Shown here piece after piece: positions 8,347-16,130 of a DNA stretch of 35,990 bases. Both the position numbers and the translations under genes were made by a program. Source of the DNA: Flavobacteriaceae bacterium (GTDB lineage Bacteria; Bacteroidota; Bacteroidia; Flavobacteriales; Flavobacteriaceae). Where the stretch lies: assembly GCA_018608765.1 (NCBI GenBank), contig JABAYY010000021.1:1-35990 (forward strand), given 5' to 3'. The notes under the pieces are model-generated. The model worked only from the letters and a program-made list of their open reading frames with translations, was not told the origin of the DNA and made no database searches. Every line of letters begins with the position of its first letter. The first letter of the stretch is position 1.

Positions 8347-10016
8347 TACTTTTCGTCTTCTGTTAGTTTAATAAGTTCGATAGAATTTAGAATACGCTCG
8401 ACCATTTGGTCTGCATAAACATCCTCCTCTTTCCAAGTCAAAAGGACTTGTTGTAATAGATTGGGTGTTGAAAACCCTAAAATGATATATTGACCCTTTA
8501 CCAGTCTGTCTTCTACAAGAAACTCTGCTGTTCCAAACGTTTTGATCCCTTCTTGACCATTGGGTGTTATAAACTGTTCGTTTCGTGTTGTAATATTTTT
8601 AGTGCCATTTTTTTCAAAGGTGTCTAAGACGCCTTCTGCCACTTTTAAGAGGTCAATTGCAACTTCTTTTTGTTTGCCTGTTTCGTCCGCTTGAGCAGCA
8701 TATTTAGAACTGTTTACTACCACATCAATTGGCGTGTCAACTCCGGCGTATGCAAAATTAATTGTTTGAACTTTGCCCTTCATCTCTTCAGGAAGCTCTA
8801 CCATTTGACGCTCTAAAACTTCGGGTGTTGAAATGGTGATTCCGGGAGCGCCATATTCGCTAGTCACCCAAGGAGTTTTTTCTAACAACAGTTTGCTAGG
8901 ATTTCTAAGCACAGTGTCTTTGACTTCTGTAAACCCAGACCGAATTACAAGCCCAATCAAGGAAATCAAAAACACCCCCACTACAATTGCCACAATTTGC
9001 TTAATTCTTTTGCGTTTTTGTTGCTTAGCGAGAGCTTCACGGTAAGCTAAATCCTGTAATAACTCTTCTTCAGTAGGCTCAGGGAGCCCCTCCTTCACGT
9101 GATCAATTTCTAGCTCGATGGTATTTTTGTCGAGTTTGGCAAGTTGATAGTCGGGTTTGGACTTGGCAAACTTTACTAAATCCGCACGTTTTAAAATAGT
9201 TTCAATATTTTGAATGGTCTCTTTGCTTAGTTTAATTTGATTGGCGGCTTTGAGTATTTTTAGACGAGACATCAATTCGTCTGTTGTACTCTCTAACGAC
9301 TGCTCGTACACCTTCTCATCAAGATATTGCCTCAAAATTAATGTCAAATCTGAATAGTAGGTTTTAATTTCTTCATTTTCAAAGTACTGGTCTTCATCTA
9401 ACTTCTCAAGCGCCAATTTAGCACGCTCATAAGGAGGGAGTGCTGCAATTTTTTCCGCTTCGGTCAACGGTTTTTTTCGCCATATCAGCCAGTATAATGC
9501 GCCTCCAATTAGTAATAAGAAGAGTAAAACAATACCGAGAGTCCCCCAAATATCAGAACGTTTTTTATCAACCTCTATTAGCGGTTTGATGTCAAATAGT
9601 TTTTGTTTGGTGGTATCTACCACTACGGTATTTACTTGAACTTGTATAGAATCTGTAAAAAAGATGTTATTTCCAATGGTTATTTTTTGTTTTGGAATGG
9701 TATAAACTCCAGAGTCAAATTGGGTCAGTCCGTAGGTTTTCGTTAGTTGATAATACCCTTCTTTTTTGGTAGTGTCAATTGCGTAGCTATTGATCATCTC
9801 AAGCGGTTGAAACGTTTGTTCCTCCGAAAACACCACTAGACTGGTGGAGTCTGTTTTTACATGGATTTTATAAAATAATTCGGCTCCAATTTTTATAGCT
9901 GTTGAATCAATGCTTGAGGATACTTGACCATACCCTACAAAAGAAATAAGGATACAACAGAGGCTCAAAATTAAATTTTTAGTGGAGTAGTTTGTTATGA
10001 TTGTATCTATCTTCAT
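8346..10016 (-). CDS. DUF4381-like membrane protein of the MoxR/Bat operon
   Basis: A 556-aa protein. A signal peptide or anchor (about residues 14-30) is followed by a small beta-rich domain (about 32-135, resembling the first domain of BatD), a membrane helix (about 157-180, ending in LIWRKKPLTEAEK), a cytoplasmic helical domain (about 185-330, PPYERAKLALEKLDEDQYF), a second helix (about 337-358), and a C-terminal domain of about 195 residues that I cannot assign. The middle part resembles DUF4381 proteins, which usually sit between DUF58 and VWA genes in MoxR operons; here the order is the same. The extra C-terminal domain makes it much longer than a simple DUF4381 protein. Function unknown. 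Confidence 0.7.
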   Translation of the reverse strand: MKIDTIITNYSTKNLILSLCCILISFVGYGQVSSSIDSTAIKIGAELFYKIHVKTDSTSLVVFSEEQTFQPLEMINSYAIDTTKKEGYYQLTKTYGLTQFDSGVYTIPKQKITIGNNIFFTDSIQVQVNTVVVDTTKQKLFDIKPLIEVDKKRSDIWGTLGIVLLFLLLIGGALYWLIWRKKPLTEAEKIAALPPYERAKLALEKLDEDQYFENEEIKTYYSDLTLILRQYLDEKVYEQSLESTTDELMSRLKILKAANQIKLSKETIQNIETILKRADLVKFAKSKPDYQLAKLDKNTIELEIDHVKEGLPEPTEEELLQDLAYREALAKQQKRKRIKQIVAIVVGVFLISLIGLVIRSGFTEVKDTVLRNPSKLLLEKTPWVTSEYGAPGITISTPEVLERQMVELPEEMKGKVQTINFAYAGVDTPIDVVVNSSKYAAQADETGKQKEVAIDLLKVAEGVLDTFEKNGTKNITTRNEQFITPNGQEGIKTFGTAEFLVEDRLVKGQYIILGFSTPNLLQQVLLTWKEEDVYADQMVERILNSIELIKLTEDEK

Positions 10017-10023
10017 CTATCGT

Positions 10024-10890
10024 TTATCCACGTTGTTTAAAATAACCCAGTAATTTTTTCACATAACTCTCGTCGATTCTACAATCAAGTGCCCCAGCAC
10101 CAGATTTTTTGAAACTGTCAGAGAAATAATGAAGCTTAGTTTGATACCTTTCTTGATAGTTTTTACGGACTGTTTTGGAGGCGGTATTCACTAAAAAAGA
10201 GGCGCCTGTTTCTTGATCTTCCATCTGTACCATTCCCAGATTTGGAATTTCAGCTTCGTATTTGTCATAAACACGGATTCCTGTGATGTCGTGTTTTCCA
10301 GAAGCAATTTTTAAATTGTGCTGATATTCCTCTGCCATGAAATCGGAAAGCAAAAAAACGATGGCTTTCTTTTTCATCACATTCGACAGAAACTTCAACG
10401 CTTCCGCGATATTTGTAAGTTTACTTTTAGGTTCAAATTCAATTAATTCTCTAATAATTCTCAAAACATGGGATCGTCCTTTTTTGGGTGGGATGTACAA
10501 TTCAATCCCATCAGAGAACAAAATCAATCCTATTTTATCGTTATTCTGTGTAGCCGAAAATGCTAAGGTAGCGGCAATTTCAGTTACAATTTCATTTTTA
10601 AACTGCGCTTCGGTCCCAAATAATTTAGACCCAGACACATCAACCATTAGCATCATGGTTAGCTCGCGCTCTTCTTCAAATACTTTGATGTGTGGCTCGT
10701 TACAACGCGCCGTAACATTCCAGTCAATGTTTCGTACATCATCACCATATTGGTAGGGTCTCACTTCAGAAAAAGTCATTCCACGACCTTTGAAAGTCGA
10801 GTGGTACTCGCCCCCAAACACATGGTCGGACAGCCGCCGTGTTTTGATCTCTATTTTTCTAACTTTTTTTAGTAATTCCTTGGTATCCAT
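10024..10890 (-). CDS. DUF58 domain protein with VWA-like fold
   Basis: A 288-aa soluble protein with the DUF58 signature RPYQYGDDVRNIDWNVTAR (about residues 44-62), followed by a VWA-like domain with a DxSxS site (Asp84, Ser86, Ser88 in VDVSGSK). DUF58 proteins are regularly encoded next to MoxR ATPases and are thought to be their partners. No membrane segment is visible, so this is a short cytoplasmic form. It lies 59 bases after moxR and 7 bases before the next gene. The molecular function of the family is not settled. Confidence 0.87.
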   Translation of the reverse strand: MDTKELLKKVRKIEIKTRRLSDHVFGGEYHSTFKGRGMTFSEVRPYQYGDDVRNIDWNVTARCNEPHIKVFEEERELTMMLMVDVSGSKLFGTEAQFKNEIVTEIAATLAFSATQNNDKIGLILFSDGIELYIPPKKGRSHVLRIIRELIEFEPKSKLTNIAEALKFLSNVMKKKAIVFLLSDFMAEEYQHNLKIASGKHDITGIRVYDKYEAEIPNLGMVQMEDQETGASFLVNTASKTVRKNYQERYQTKLHYFSDSFKKSGAGALDCRIDESYVKKLLGYFKQRG

Positions 10891-10949
10891 TTGATAAGTG
10901 TGCTATTGGGTGTGTATGATTTATAAACCTCACAAAAAGTCACTACGAA

Positions 10950-11954
10950 TTAAGGCACCTCAATGACATTGACAATTTTACTAATAATATCTTCTGACGT
11001 TACATTTTCCGCTTCCGCTTCATATGTAATTCCGATACGGTGTCGCAATACGTCATAGACGATAGCACGTACATCTTCCGGAATGACATAGCCACGTCGC
11101 TTAATGAAAGCATAACATTTTGCTGCGGTTGCAAGATTGATACTCCCCCTTGGAGACGCTCCAAATGAAATTAATGGTTTGAGTTCTGCTAGGCGATATT
11201 TTTCTGGATAACGGGTTGCAAATACAATGTCTAAAATATATTTTTCAATTTTTTCATCCATATAAACCTCTCTTACGGCAGCTTGAGCGCTTAAAATCTG
11301 CTTGACCGTAACGACAGGCTTGATCTTTCCAAAGGCACCTTTTAGATTGGCGCGGACAATTTGTTGTTCGTCTTCAATTTTTGGATAGTCAATGATTGTT
11401 TTTAACATGAAACGATCTACTTGTGCTTCAGGAAGGGGGTAAGTTCCTTCTTGTTCCACTGGGTTTTGAGTCGCCATTACAAGAAACGGTTTGTCTAAAA
11501 CAAAAGTTTCATCTCCAATGGTGACTTGCTTTTCTTGCATTGCTTCTAGAAGTGCAGACTGTACTTTAGCGGGTGCACGGTTGATTTCATCAGCCAATAC
11601 AAAGTTGGCAAAAATCGGTCCTTTTTTTATGGTAAAATCATTGGCTTTGATGTTGTAAATCATAGTTCCAACAACATCTGCAGGGAGGAGATCTGGTGTG
11701 AACTGAATTCTACTAAAACTTCCAGCAACTGCTTGCGATAAGGTGTTAATGGCAAGTGTTTTAGCGAGTCCTGGGACGCCTTCCAAAAGAATATGTCCTT
11801 GACCTAAAAGCCCGATAAGTAAGCGTTCAACCATGTGTTTTTGTCCAACGATCACTTTACCCATCTCCATGGTAAGTAAGTCCACAAAAGCACTTTCTTC
11901 TTCAATTTTTTTATTAATTGACGCAATGTCAACCATTGTTTTATCTTCTTCCAT
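10950..11954 (-). CDS. moxR: MoxR-family AAA+ ATPase
   Basis: A 334-aa AAA+ ATPase of the MoxR family. The Walker A motif is GVPGLAKT (residues 59-66), Walker B is FVLADEINRAP (about 127-137), and sensor 1 is in MATQNPVEQEGTYPLPEAQ; these are hallmarks of MoxR. The C-terminal lid covers about residues 230-330. These ATPases remodel or activate client complexes, often VWA proteins. Here the clients are probably DUF58 and BatA/BatB, encoded directly downstream. It is the first gene of the run, so the operon promoter should lie in 11955-12110; I found no clear TAnnTTTG box for it there. A second possible start is Met7. Confidence 0.92.
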   Translation of the reverse strand: MEEDKTMVDIASINKKIEEESAFVDLLTMEMGKVIVGQKHMVERLLIGLLGQGHILLEGVPGLAKTLAINTLSQAVAGSFSRIQFTPDLLPADVVGTMIYNIKANDFTIKKGPIFANFVLADEINRAPAKVQSALLEAMQEKQVTIGDETFVLDKPFLVMATQNPVEQEGTYPLPEAQVDRFMLKTIIDYPKIEDEQQIVRANLKGAFGKIKPVVTVKQILSAQAAVREVYMDEKIEKYILDIVFATRYPEKYRLAELKPLISFGASPRGSINLATAAKCYAFIKRRGYVIPEDVRAIVYDVLRHRIGITYEAEAENVTSEDIISKIVNVIEVP

Positions 11955-12110
11955 TGTGATAATTTATTGTAAACCTTTTAGGGTGTTTTTTTTTGTAATG
12001 CAATTTGTTAAAATATTTTCGTTCACCTTGTTAATAATTGGTTAAAACTTGAGATGGTTTTATGGGATAATGAAGGATTGTTTGTTAATTTTAGATTCCA
12101 AACCACAAAA

Positions 12111-12986
12111 ATGAATAAAAGTAACTTTTCAAAAATTATTGCAGGCACTATGTCTTGGGGTGTTTGGGGCAGAAATTTTAATTTTTCTGAGATGCAACAC
12201 ATGATTGAAATGACCGTTGATTTGGGCATTAGTTCTTTTGACCACGCTGATATTTATGGCGGTTATACTACTGAATCTGCATTTGGAACGGCTTTTTCTA
12301 ACACAGCAATTGCACGTACAGATGTTCAATTTATTTCCAAATGCGGAATTCAATTGATGTCTCCAACGCGTCAAAACGAACTCAAACATTACAATTGCTC
12401 TAAAGATTACATTATTTCTTCCGCAGAGGCGTCTCTTAAGCATTTACAAACAGATTTTTTAGATGTGCTTTTGATTCACCGACCCAGTCCGTTGATGCAC
12501 CCTTATGAAGTGATGGAGGCTATTGAACAGTTAAAAAAACAAGGAAAAATAAACCATTTTGGAGTGTCTAATTTCACTACCTCACAGATTGAGCTTATTT
12601 CTAGTGAAGTGGCTGTTGAAGTGAATCAAATTGAGTTTTCTGCCGTGCAGTGTCAAGCCTTGTTTGATGGCCGTTTAGACCAGATGATTACACAAGATAT
12701 TATTCCGATGGCTTGGGCACCTTTAGGGTCTGTTTTTAGTACTGAAATAACCCCTCAAAAAGAACAAATTTTAAAGCAATTAGGGTTGTTAACCCCCAAG
12801 TATAACGCGACTCCAGATCAGTTGTTATTCGCTTGGATCTTAGGGCATCCTTCAGGAATTCGACCTGTAATTGGCACCACAAATTTAGAACGTATCAAAG
12901 CGGCCTCGAAAGCGGTTTCTATACATTTAACAACCCAAGATTGGTTTAAAATACTGGAAGCAAGCCAAGGCCATGAAGTCGCCTAA
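12111..12986 (+). CDS. Aldo/keto reductase (YdhF-like)
   Basis: A 291-aa NAD(P)H-dependent oxidoreductase with the TIM-barrel aldo/keto reductase fold. The catalytic tetrad is visible: Asp and Tyr in FDHADIYGGY, Lys in FISKCG, His in LLIHRPSP. The C-terminal cofactor loop is GIRPVIGTTNLERI. The Met at 12111 is preferred over an upstream ATG at 12054, because the extra 19 residues are unlike the family and MNKSNFSKIIAGTMSWG is a normal beginning. The overall pattern is that of E. coli YdhF. The substrate is unknown. The following gene starts 11 bases after its stop, so the two may be co-transcribed. Confidence 0.87.
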   Translation: MNKSNFSKIIAGTMSWGVWGRNFNFSEMQHMIEMTVDLGISSFDHADIYGGYTTESAFGTAFSNTAIARTDVQFISKCGIQLMSPTRQNELKHYNCSKDYIISSAEASLKHLQTDFLDVLLIHRPSPLMHPYEVMEAIEQLKKQGKINHFGVSNFTTSQIELISSEVAVEVNQIEFSAVQCQALFDGRLDQMITQDIIPMAWAPLGSVFSTEITPQKEQILKQLGLLTPKYNATPDQLLFAWILGHPSGIRPVIGTTNLERIKAASKAVSIHLTTQDWFKILEASQGHEVA

Positions 12987-12997
12987 AACTCAACAAA

Positions 12998-14137
12998 ATG
13001 ATTAACAAACGACTGCTTATAAAAAATCTACTTGCGCATAACGACGAGAGCAGTTTTTATGATAAAAAGTTAAAAATCAATATTAGTAGTAAAGAGGGCA
13101 AGGCGAAGTTTTTAAAACATATTTGTGCGCTGTCAAATAGTAATCCGAATAACAATTCGTACATCGTTATTGGCGTGGACGATCAGTATAGCCATATTAT
13201 TGGTGTTGATTTTTTTGATGATAGTAAGATTCAAAACTTGGTCAATGCCTATTTAAGCCATCCACCAATTATTCAGTATGAAAACATTCCGTTTCCTCAT
13301 CTAAATGACGATAAGGTTGTTGGGTTGGTTACTATTCGTCCAAAAGAAACTCAAGAAATTACGTCGCTCAGAAAAAATATCTGGAAATATTTTGGTGGAA
13401 ATGTGTTTTTTAGAGAAGGTAGTATGAGTATGCCTAAGGTGTTTGACATAGAATTGACGGATTCCAACTCTGAAATCGTAGCGTCTATTGAGTCTCATTC
13501 CCGAAACAATATTGAATATACTTTGGATGGGGTATTTGATTTTATGGCACAACGCAAGGATTACAATCCAACCTACAAGGTATTCAAAGAATATTTTGTG
13601 ATGTGTTGGTCCGGTCAAAAAAAGATTACTAATTCCCAAACGTTTTATTCACGGGTGGATATTGCGTTAATTAATGAGCAAGTTAGGTTGTTTTACTCAA
13701 CATTGGATGCTGTTGAAATTTCATATGACAACGATTCTTTTAAAATCATTGAGTATGTCAATTTAGGGTTGAATGGTGAAAACACTTTTTATCAACTAGA
13801 AGAAACAGTCATCACTTTTGGAAATAATGCAACTTACAATATTGATTCTCAGCTGTTGTTTAAACCCCCTCAATACGATAAAAAAATTCTGCACCATATT
13901 TTTAATGCTAATAATGCGCTTATGGACCGACTAAAACAAGGGGTTGAGTTGACAAGGGTACAGCTTAAAGATTTAAAAAATGTTCCAGCTACGTATTTGA
14001 TCTGTTATTTTAATGGTTTTGAAGCTGCTCTGACGCAGCTTCAAGCTGCAAAACCTTTGTTGTATAAACACAGCGACGAGGTTTATGGGCTCTATAAAGA
14101 AAGTATGCGGATTTTAAGAAAGGCGAAGTATAGTTAG
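12998..14137 (+). CDS. AlbA_2 (Schlafen-type) putative nucleic-acid-binding protein
   Basis: A 379-aa protein whose first half (about residues 18-155) matches the AlbA_2 domain: a short acidic start, EGKAKFLKHICALSNSN, the glycine-bearing strand SYIVIGVDD, and the HPPIIQYENIPF segment. AlbA_2 proteins are usually annotated as ATP-binding or transcriptional regulators; several act in defence, but this one stands beside a metabolic gene with no defence partner. The rest (about 160-379) is unassigned, soluble and partly helical (AFEAALTQLQAAKPLLYKH-like). Only 11 bases separate it from the aldo/keto reductase. Its stop overlaps that of the convergent M15 peptidase gene. Domain call likely, function unknown. 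Confidence 0.7.
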   Translation: MINKRLLIKNLLAHNDESSFYDKKLKINISSKEGKAKFLKHICALSNSNPNNNSYIVIGVDDQYSHIIGVDFFDDSKIQNLVNAYLSHPPIIQYENIPFPHLNDDKVVGLVTIRPKETQEITSLRKNIWKYFGGNVFFREGSMSMPKVFDIELTDSNSEIVASIESHSRNNIEYTLDGVFDFMAQRKDYNPTYKVFKEYFVMCWSGQKKITNSQTFYSRVDIALINEQVRLFYSTLDAVEISYDNDSFKIIEYVNLGLNGENTFYQLEETVITFGNNATYNIDSQLLFKPPQYDKKILHHIFNANNALMDRLKQGVELTRVQLKDLKNVPATYLICYFNGFEAALTQLQAAKPLLYKHSDEVYGLYKESMRILRKAKYS

Positions 14138-14904
14138 GGGTGTTTTTGGTAGGGTGATTCACTAGAAATTCCATTTACATAGTTTGCAATGATCTTCACT
14201 TTTTTAGCGAATTCAGAGCCTTTAAAACCATCGATGTCTCTGTAGCTAATGGTTTCATTATAGTAATGCAGATAGTTGCTTGCTAAAGGCAGATAAGACC
14301 AGTGCCATTTTTCGGAATTGTAGCCCGTCCTACCACTTTCTTTGGAAGTATATACTTGAAAAAATCCAAAATCATTAGCGTTTTTCACCAACCATTCATA
14401 TTCCTTTTTTCCTTTACCACTTTCAAAATAGGCGTTATTCAAATTAATTAAATCCAGATCAGTTCCCCAGTGATGTCGTGAAGTTGTAGGCATTGAGCTG
14501 TACTCTAATATTTTTTTAGTGCGGTCTATTGGGTTTAAGTTTTTATACTTATCCCATTTGCGCTCCCAAATAGACTTTTGCTCGTAAAAACTCCTTGTTC
14601 CCGAAACAACGATAAGCGTAATGCCTTCTTTTTGAGCGTCAGCAAACATCTTTTTAAACGCAGAATACACTTCTTTTTTTAAGTAGATTGGTTTTGAGGA
14701 GTGCTTAGAGCTGATCTTGATGAATGTAGTATCTGTTTTGTAATTGAATTTACCTAGTACAAAATCTTTATCGTAGCTATAACCCGATTTAGTTTTCAGC
14801 TCATTTTTCACAATTACTTTTGTTGCTGTTTTTTCTTTTGAAGCCTCTTTTTTACAAGTAAATAACAAGAGTGATGTGATACAGAAAAAGAGTGTTTTAT
14901 ACAT
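14134..14904 (-). CDS. M15 family (VanY-like) D-Ala-D-Ala carboxypeptidase lipoprotein
   Basis: A 256-aa predicted lipoprotein: the signal peptide ends in the lipobox LFTC with Cys17. The zinc site of M15B peptidases is complete: SRHHWGTDLD gives His144 and Asp151, and EKWHW gives Glu198 and His201. The motif VVSGTRSFYEQKSIW (about 99-113) is also typical. It would trim the terminal D-alanine from peptidoglycan stem peptides, or cut related dipeptides, on the periplasmic side of the envelope. It is transcribed alone, from a possible TAAATTTG box 69 bases upstream. It is tail to tail with the AlbA_2 gene. Confidence 0.85.
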   Translation of the reverse strand: MYKTLFFCITSLLLFTCKKEASKEKTATKVIVKNELKTKSGYSYDKDFVLGKFNYKTDTTFIKISSKHSSKPIYLKKEVYSAFKKMFADAQKEGITLIVVSGTRSFYEQKSIWERKWDKYKNLNPIDRTKKILEYSSMPTTSRHHWGTDLDLINLNNAYFESGKGKKEYEWLVKNANDFGFFQVYTSKESGRTGYNSEKWHWSYLPLASNYLHYYNETISYRDIDGFKGSEFAKKVKIIANYVNGISSESPYQKHP

Positions 14905-14972
14905 TTTTAAGCGCTTTAATATGCATGGTGTTTTTTTTCTTTTTATTTTAGAAGCACATGGTTTGACAGGGT

Positions 14973-15006
14973 CAAATTTAATGAAGTTTTATTTTGTGCT
15001 AATCAA
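14973..15006 (-). promoter_or_regulatory. Possible promoter of the M15 peptidase gene
   Basis: Plus-strand CAAATTTA at 14973-14980 reads TAAATTTG on the coding strand, matching TAnnTTTG. A TTG (CAA at 15004-15006) lies 23 bases upstream, near the upper limit for the -33 element. Weak evidence in AT-rich DNA. Confidence 0.33.
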
Positions 15007-15038
15007 CCCCTCATTTTTATTCCAGAATTCTTCACGTT

Positions 15039-15212
15039 TTAGCTCTTTTTAGTTTTATAGTTCTTGCAGTAAAGCCCTGATTCTTCTACAGTTCGAAGCG
15101 CTTTTAACTCTACATCATTATAGCTTTTGTGTCGCCCCCATTTAAACCATTTTTCAAAAAAGGGTAATAATTTACTGTCTTTAATGATTTTAATAAAATA
15201 GTCTTCGACCAA
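15039..15212 (-). pseudogene. C-terminal remnant of an unrecognised gene
   Basis: On the minus strand 57 codons are open from just after an in-frame TAG (15213-15215) to a TAA at 15039-15041, with coding-like composition: LVEDYFIKIIKDSKLLPFFE, later WFKWGRHKSYNDVELKAL and a lysine-rich end. There is no ATG in the open part, so it looks like the 3' end of a broken gene. I do not recognise the family. It may or may not derive from the same gene as the HAD fragment at 15295-15390. Confidence 0.4.
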
Positions 15213-15294
15213 CTACAAGAGTTAAAGTGTTTAAAATTTTACAATAATTTGTATTTTTAATCAGCGTTTGAATAAGCATTAGAGTAAGTAGTTT

Positions 15295-15390
15295 TTAGAC
15301 GTGGTTGGTACCCGTATTTTTTATTGCTAACAGGTGTTGATATTCACTTTCTGTTAGAGTGTCATCTATGTCAAATACAATTAAATTCAT
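15295..15390 (-). pseudogene. N-terminal fragment of a HAD-superfamily hydrolase
   Basis: A 31-codon open frame starts with ATG at 15388-15390 and reads MNLIVFDIDDTLTES, then EYQHLLA, before a TAA stop at 15295-15297. DIDDTLT is haloacid dehalogenase motif I, with the nucleophile and acid/base aspartates (DxDxT). Nothing after about residue 20 resembles a HAD core, and motifs II-IV are missing, so this is a truncated gene, not a working enzyme. The lost part was probably removed by a deletion between here and about 15212. Confidence 0.65.
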
Positions 15391-15462
15391 TTTTAGTCTT
15401 GGGCTTGAGTTTATGCGAACAGTTCCTGTAAAATGCTATTTACTCAGAGTTGGCAACGTCCT

Positions 15463-15984
15463 TTAAATCTTTCTTATAGTTGAATAAACCTCTATACTTA
15501 CAAATTTATTGTTTTTTATTTCGCAATCTCTCATTGTCCCTTCTAGTTCAAAATCAAGCGCAGACATTGCTCTTTTGCAATTTTTGTTTTCAGAGTCGAC
15601 AAACCCTTCTATTCTGTGAAGCTCCAGTTTATCAAATCCGTAATCACAGATCACAGGCACCACTTTTTTCATAATTCCTTTTCCCCAATATTCAGGTAAA
15701 AGCCAAAGTCCAATTTCGGCTTTTTTATGTTTTTTAGAGATGTCGTTTAAGCCCCCAGCTCCGTAAAATACGTTGTTGTCAGCTGAGCATATTGCAAACC
15801 ATTTTTGTTTTGTGTCTGCAAACCATTTCATTTGTTCCTTTGTTTCTTCCAAACTATCAAAACTTACCCCGTAATGTTTTATAACATCGGGATTTGAAAG
15901 CCCCCTAAAAACAGTGTCAATGTCTGAGCCCTCGATATCTCGCAGTAAAATTTTTTCAGTTTTTAATTCAAGGATGCTCTTCAC
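15463..15984 (-). CDS. GNAT family N-acetyltransferase (RimJ/RimL-like)
   Basis: A 173-aa acetyltransferase of the RimJ/RimL group. It begins LKTEKILLRDIEGSDIDTVF, has the acetyl-CoA-binding stretch IGLWLLPEYWGKGIMKKVV (about residues 91-109) and ends with LHRIEGFVDSENKNCKRAM, as in the family. The acceptor could be a protein N-terminus, an amino acid or a small amine. The start is a GTG at 15984; an in-frame TAG lies just upstream, and no ATG gives a full domain, so GTG is the only reasonable start. It is a single gene. The following 14905-15462 stretch holds only gene fragments. Confidence 0.82.
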   Translation of the reverse strand: MKSILELKTEKILLRDIEGSDIDTVFRGLSNPDVIKHYGVSFDSLEETKEQMKWFADTKQKWFAICSADNNVFYGAGGLNDISKKHKKAEIGLWLLPEYWGKGIMKKVVPVICDYGFDKLELHRIEGFVDSENKNCKRAMSALDFELEGTMRDCEIKNNKFVSIEVYSTIRKI

Positions 15985-16080
15985 GGAGTTCTATATTTCT
16001 TTTGGATCAAAATGAGCTATAAACTTACTAAAATATTCTGTTGCCCCCTCAAAAAAATCAGTTTAATATCAGACAAAAAA

Positions 16081-16105
16081 AAGCCACAACCAAAGGCTGT
16101 GACTT
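16081..16105 (-). terminator. Rho-independent terminator of the aldehyde dehydrogenase gene
   Basis: An 11-bp stem with a 3-base loop. In the minus-strand RNA the two positions that mismatch on the plus strand become G-U pairs, so the stem is complete. A run of eight U follows on the minus strand (plus-strand A run at 16075-16082). It lies 26 bases after the aldehyde dehydrogenase stop codon. Confidence 0.8.
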
Positions 16106-16130
16106 TTTTTTATAATAAGTTTTAAATCGC

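Larger units (their letters stand above)
14905..15462. other. Gene-poor stretch with two gene fragments
   Basis: These 558 bases lie between the M15 peptidase and the acetyltransferase genes. I see the two decayed fragments listed separately (15039-15212 and 15295-15390), a possible promoter near 14973-15006 and AT-rich filler. There is no complete gene, tRNA, insertion-sequence end or clear repeat. It looks like the scar of one or more gene deletions. Confidence 0.6.

Noticed and set aside
12054-12110. Upstream ATG giving a 19-residue longer aldo/keto reductase
   Set aside because: The extra residues do not resemble the family, and the Met at 12111 starts the conserved N-terminal strand.
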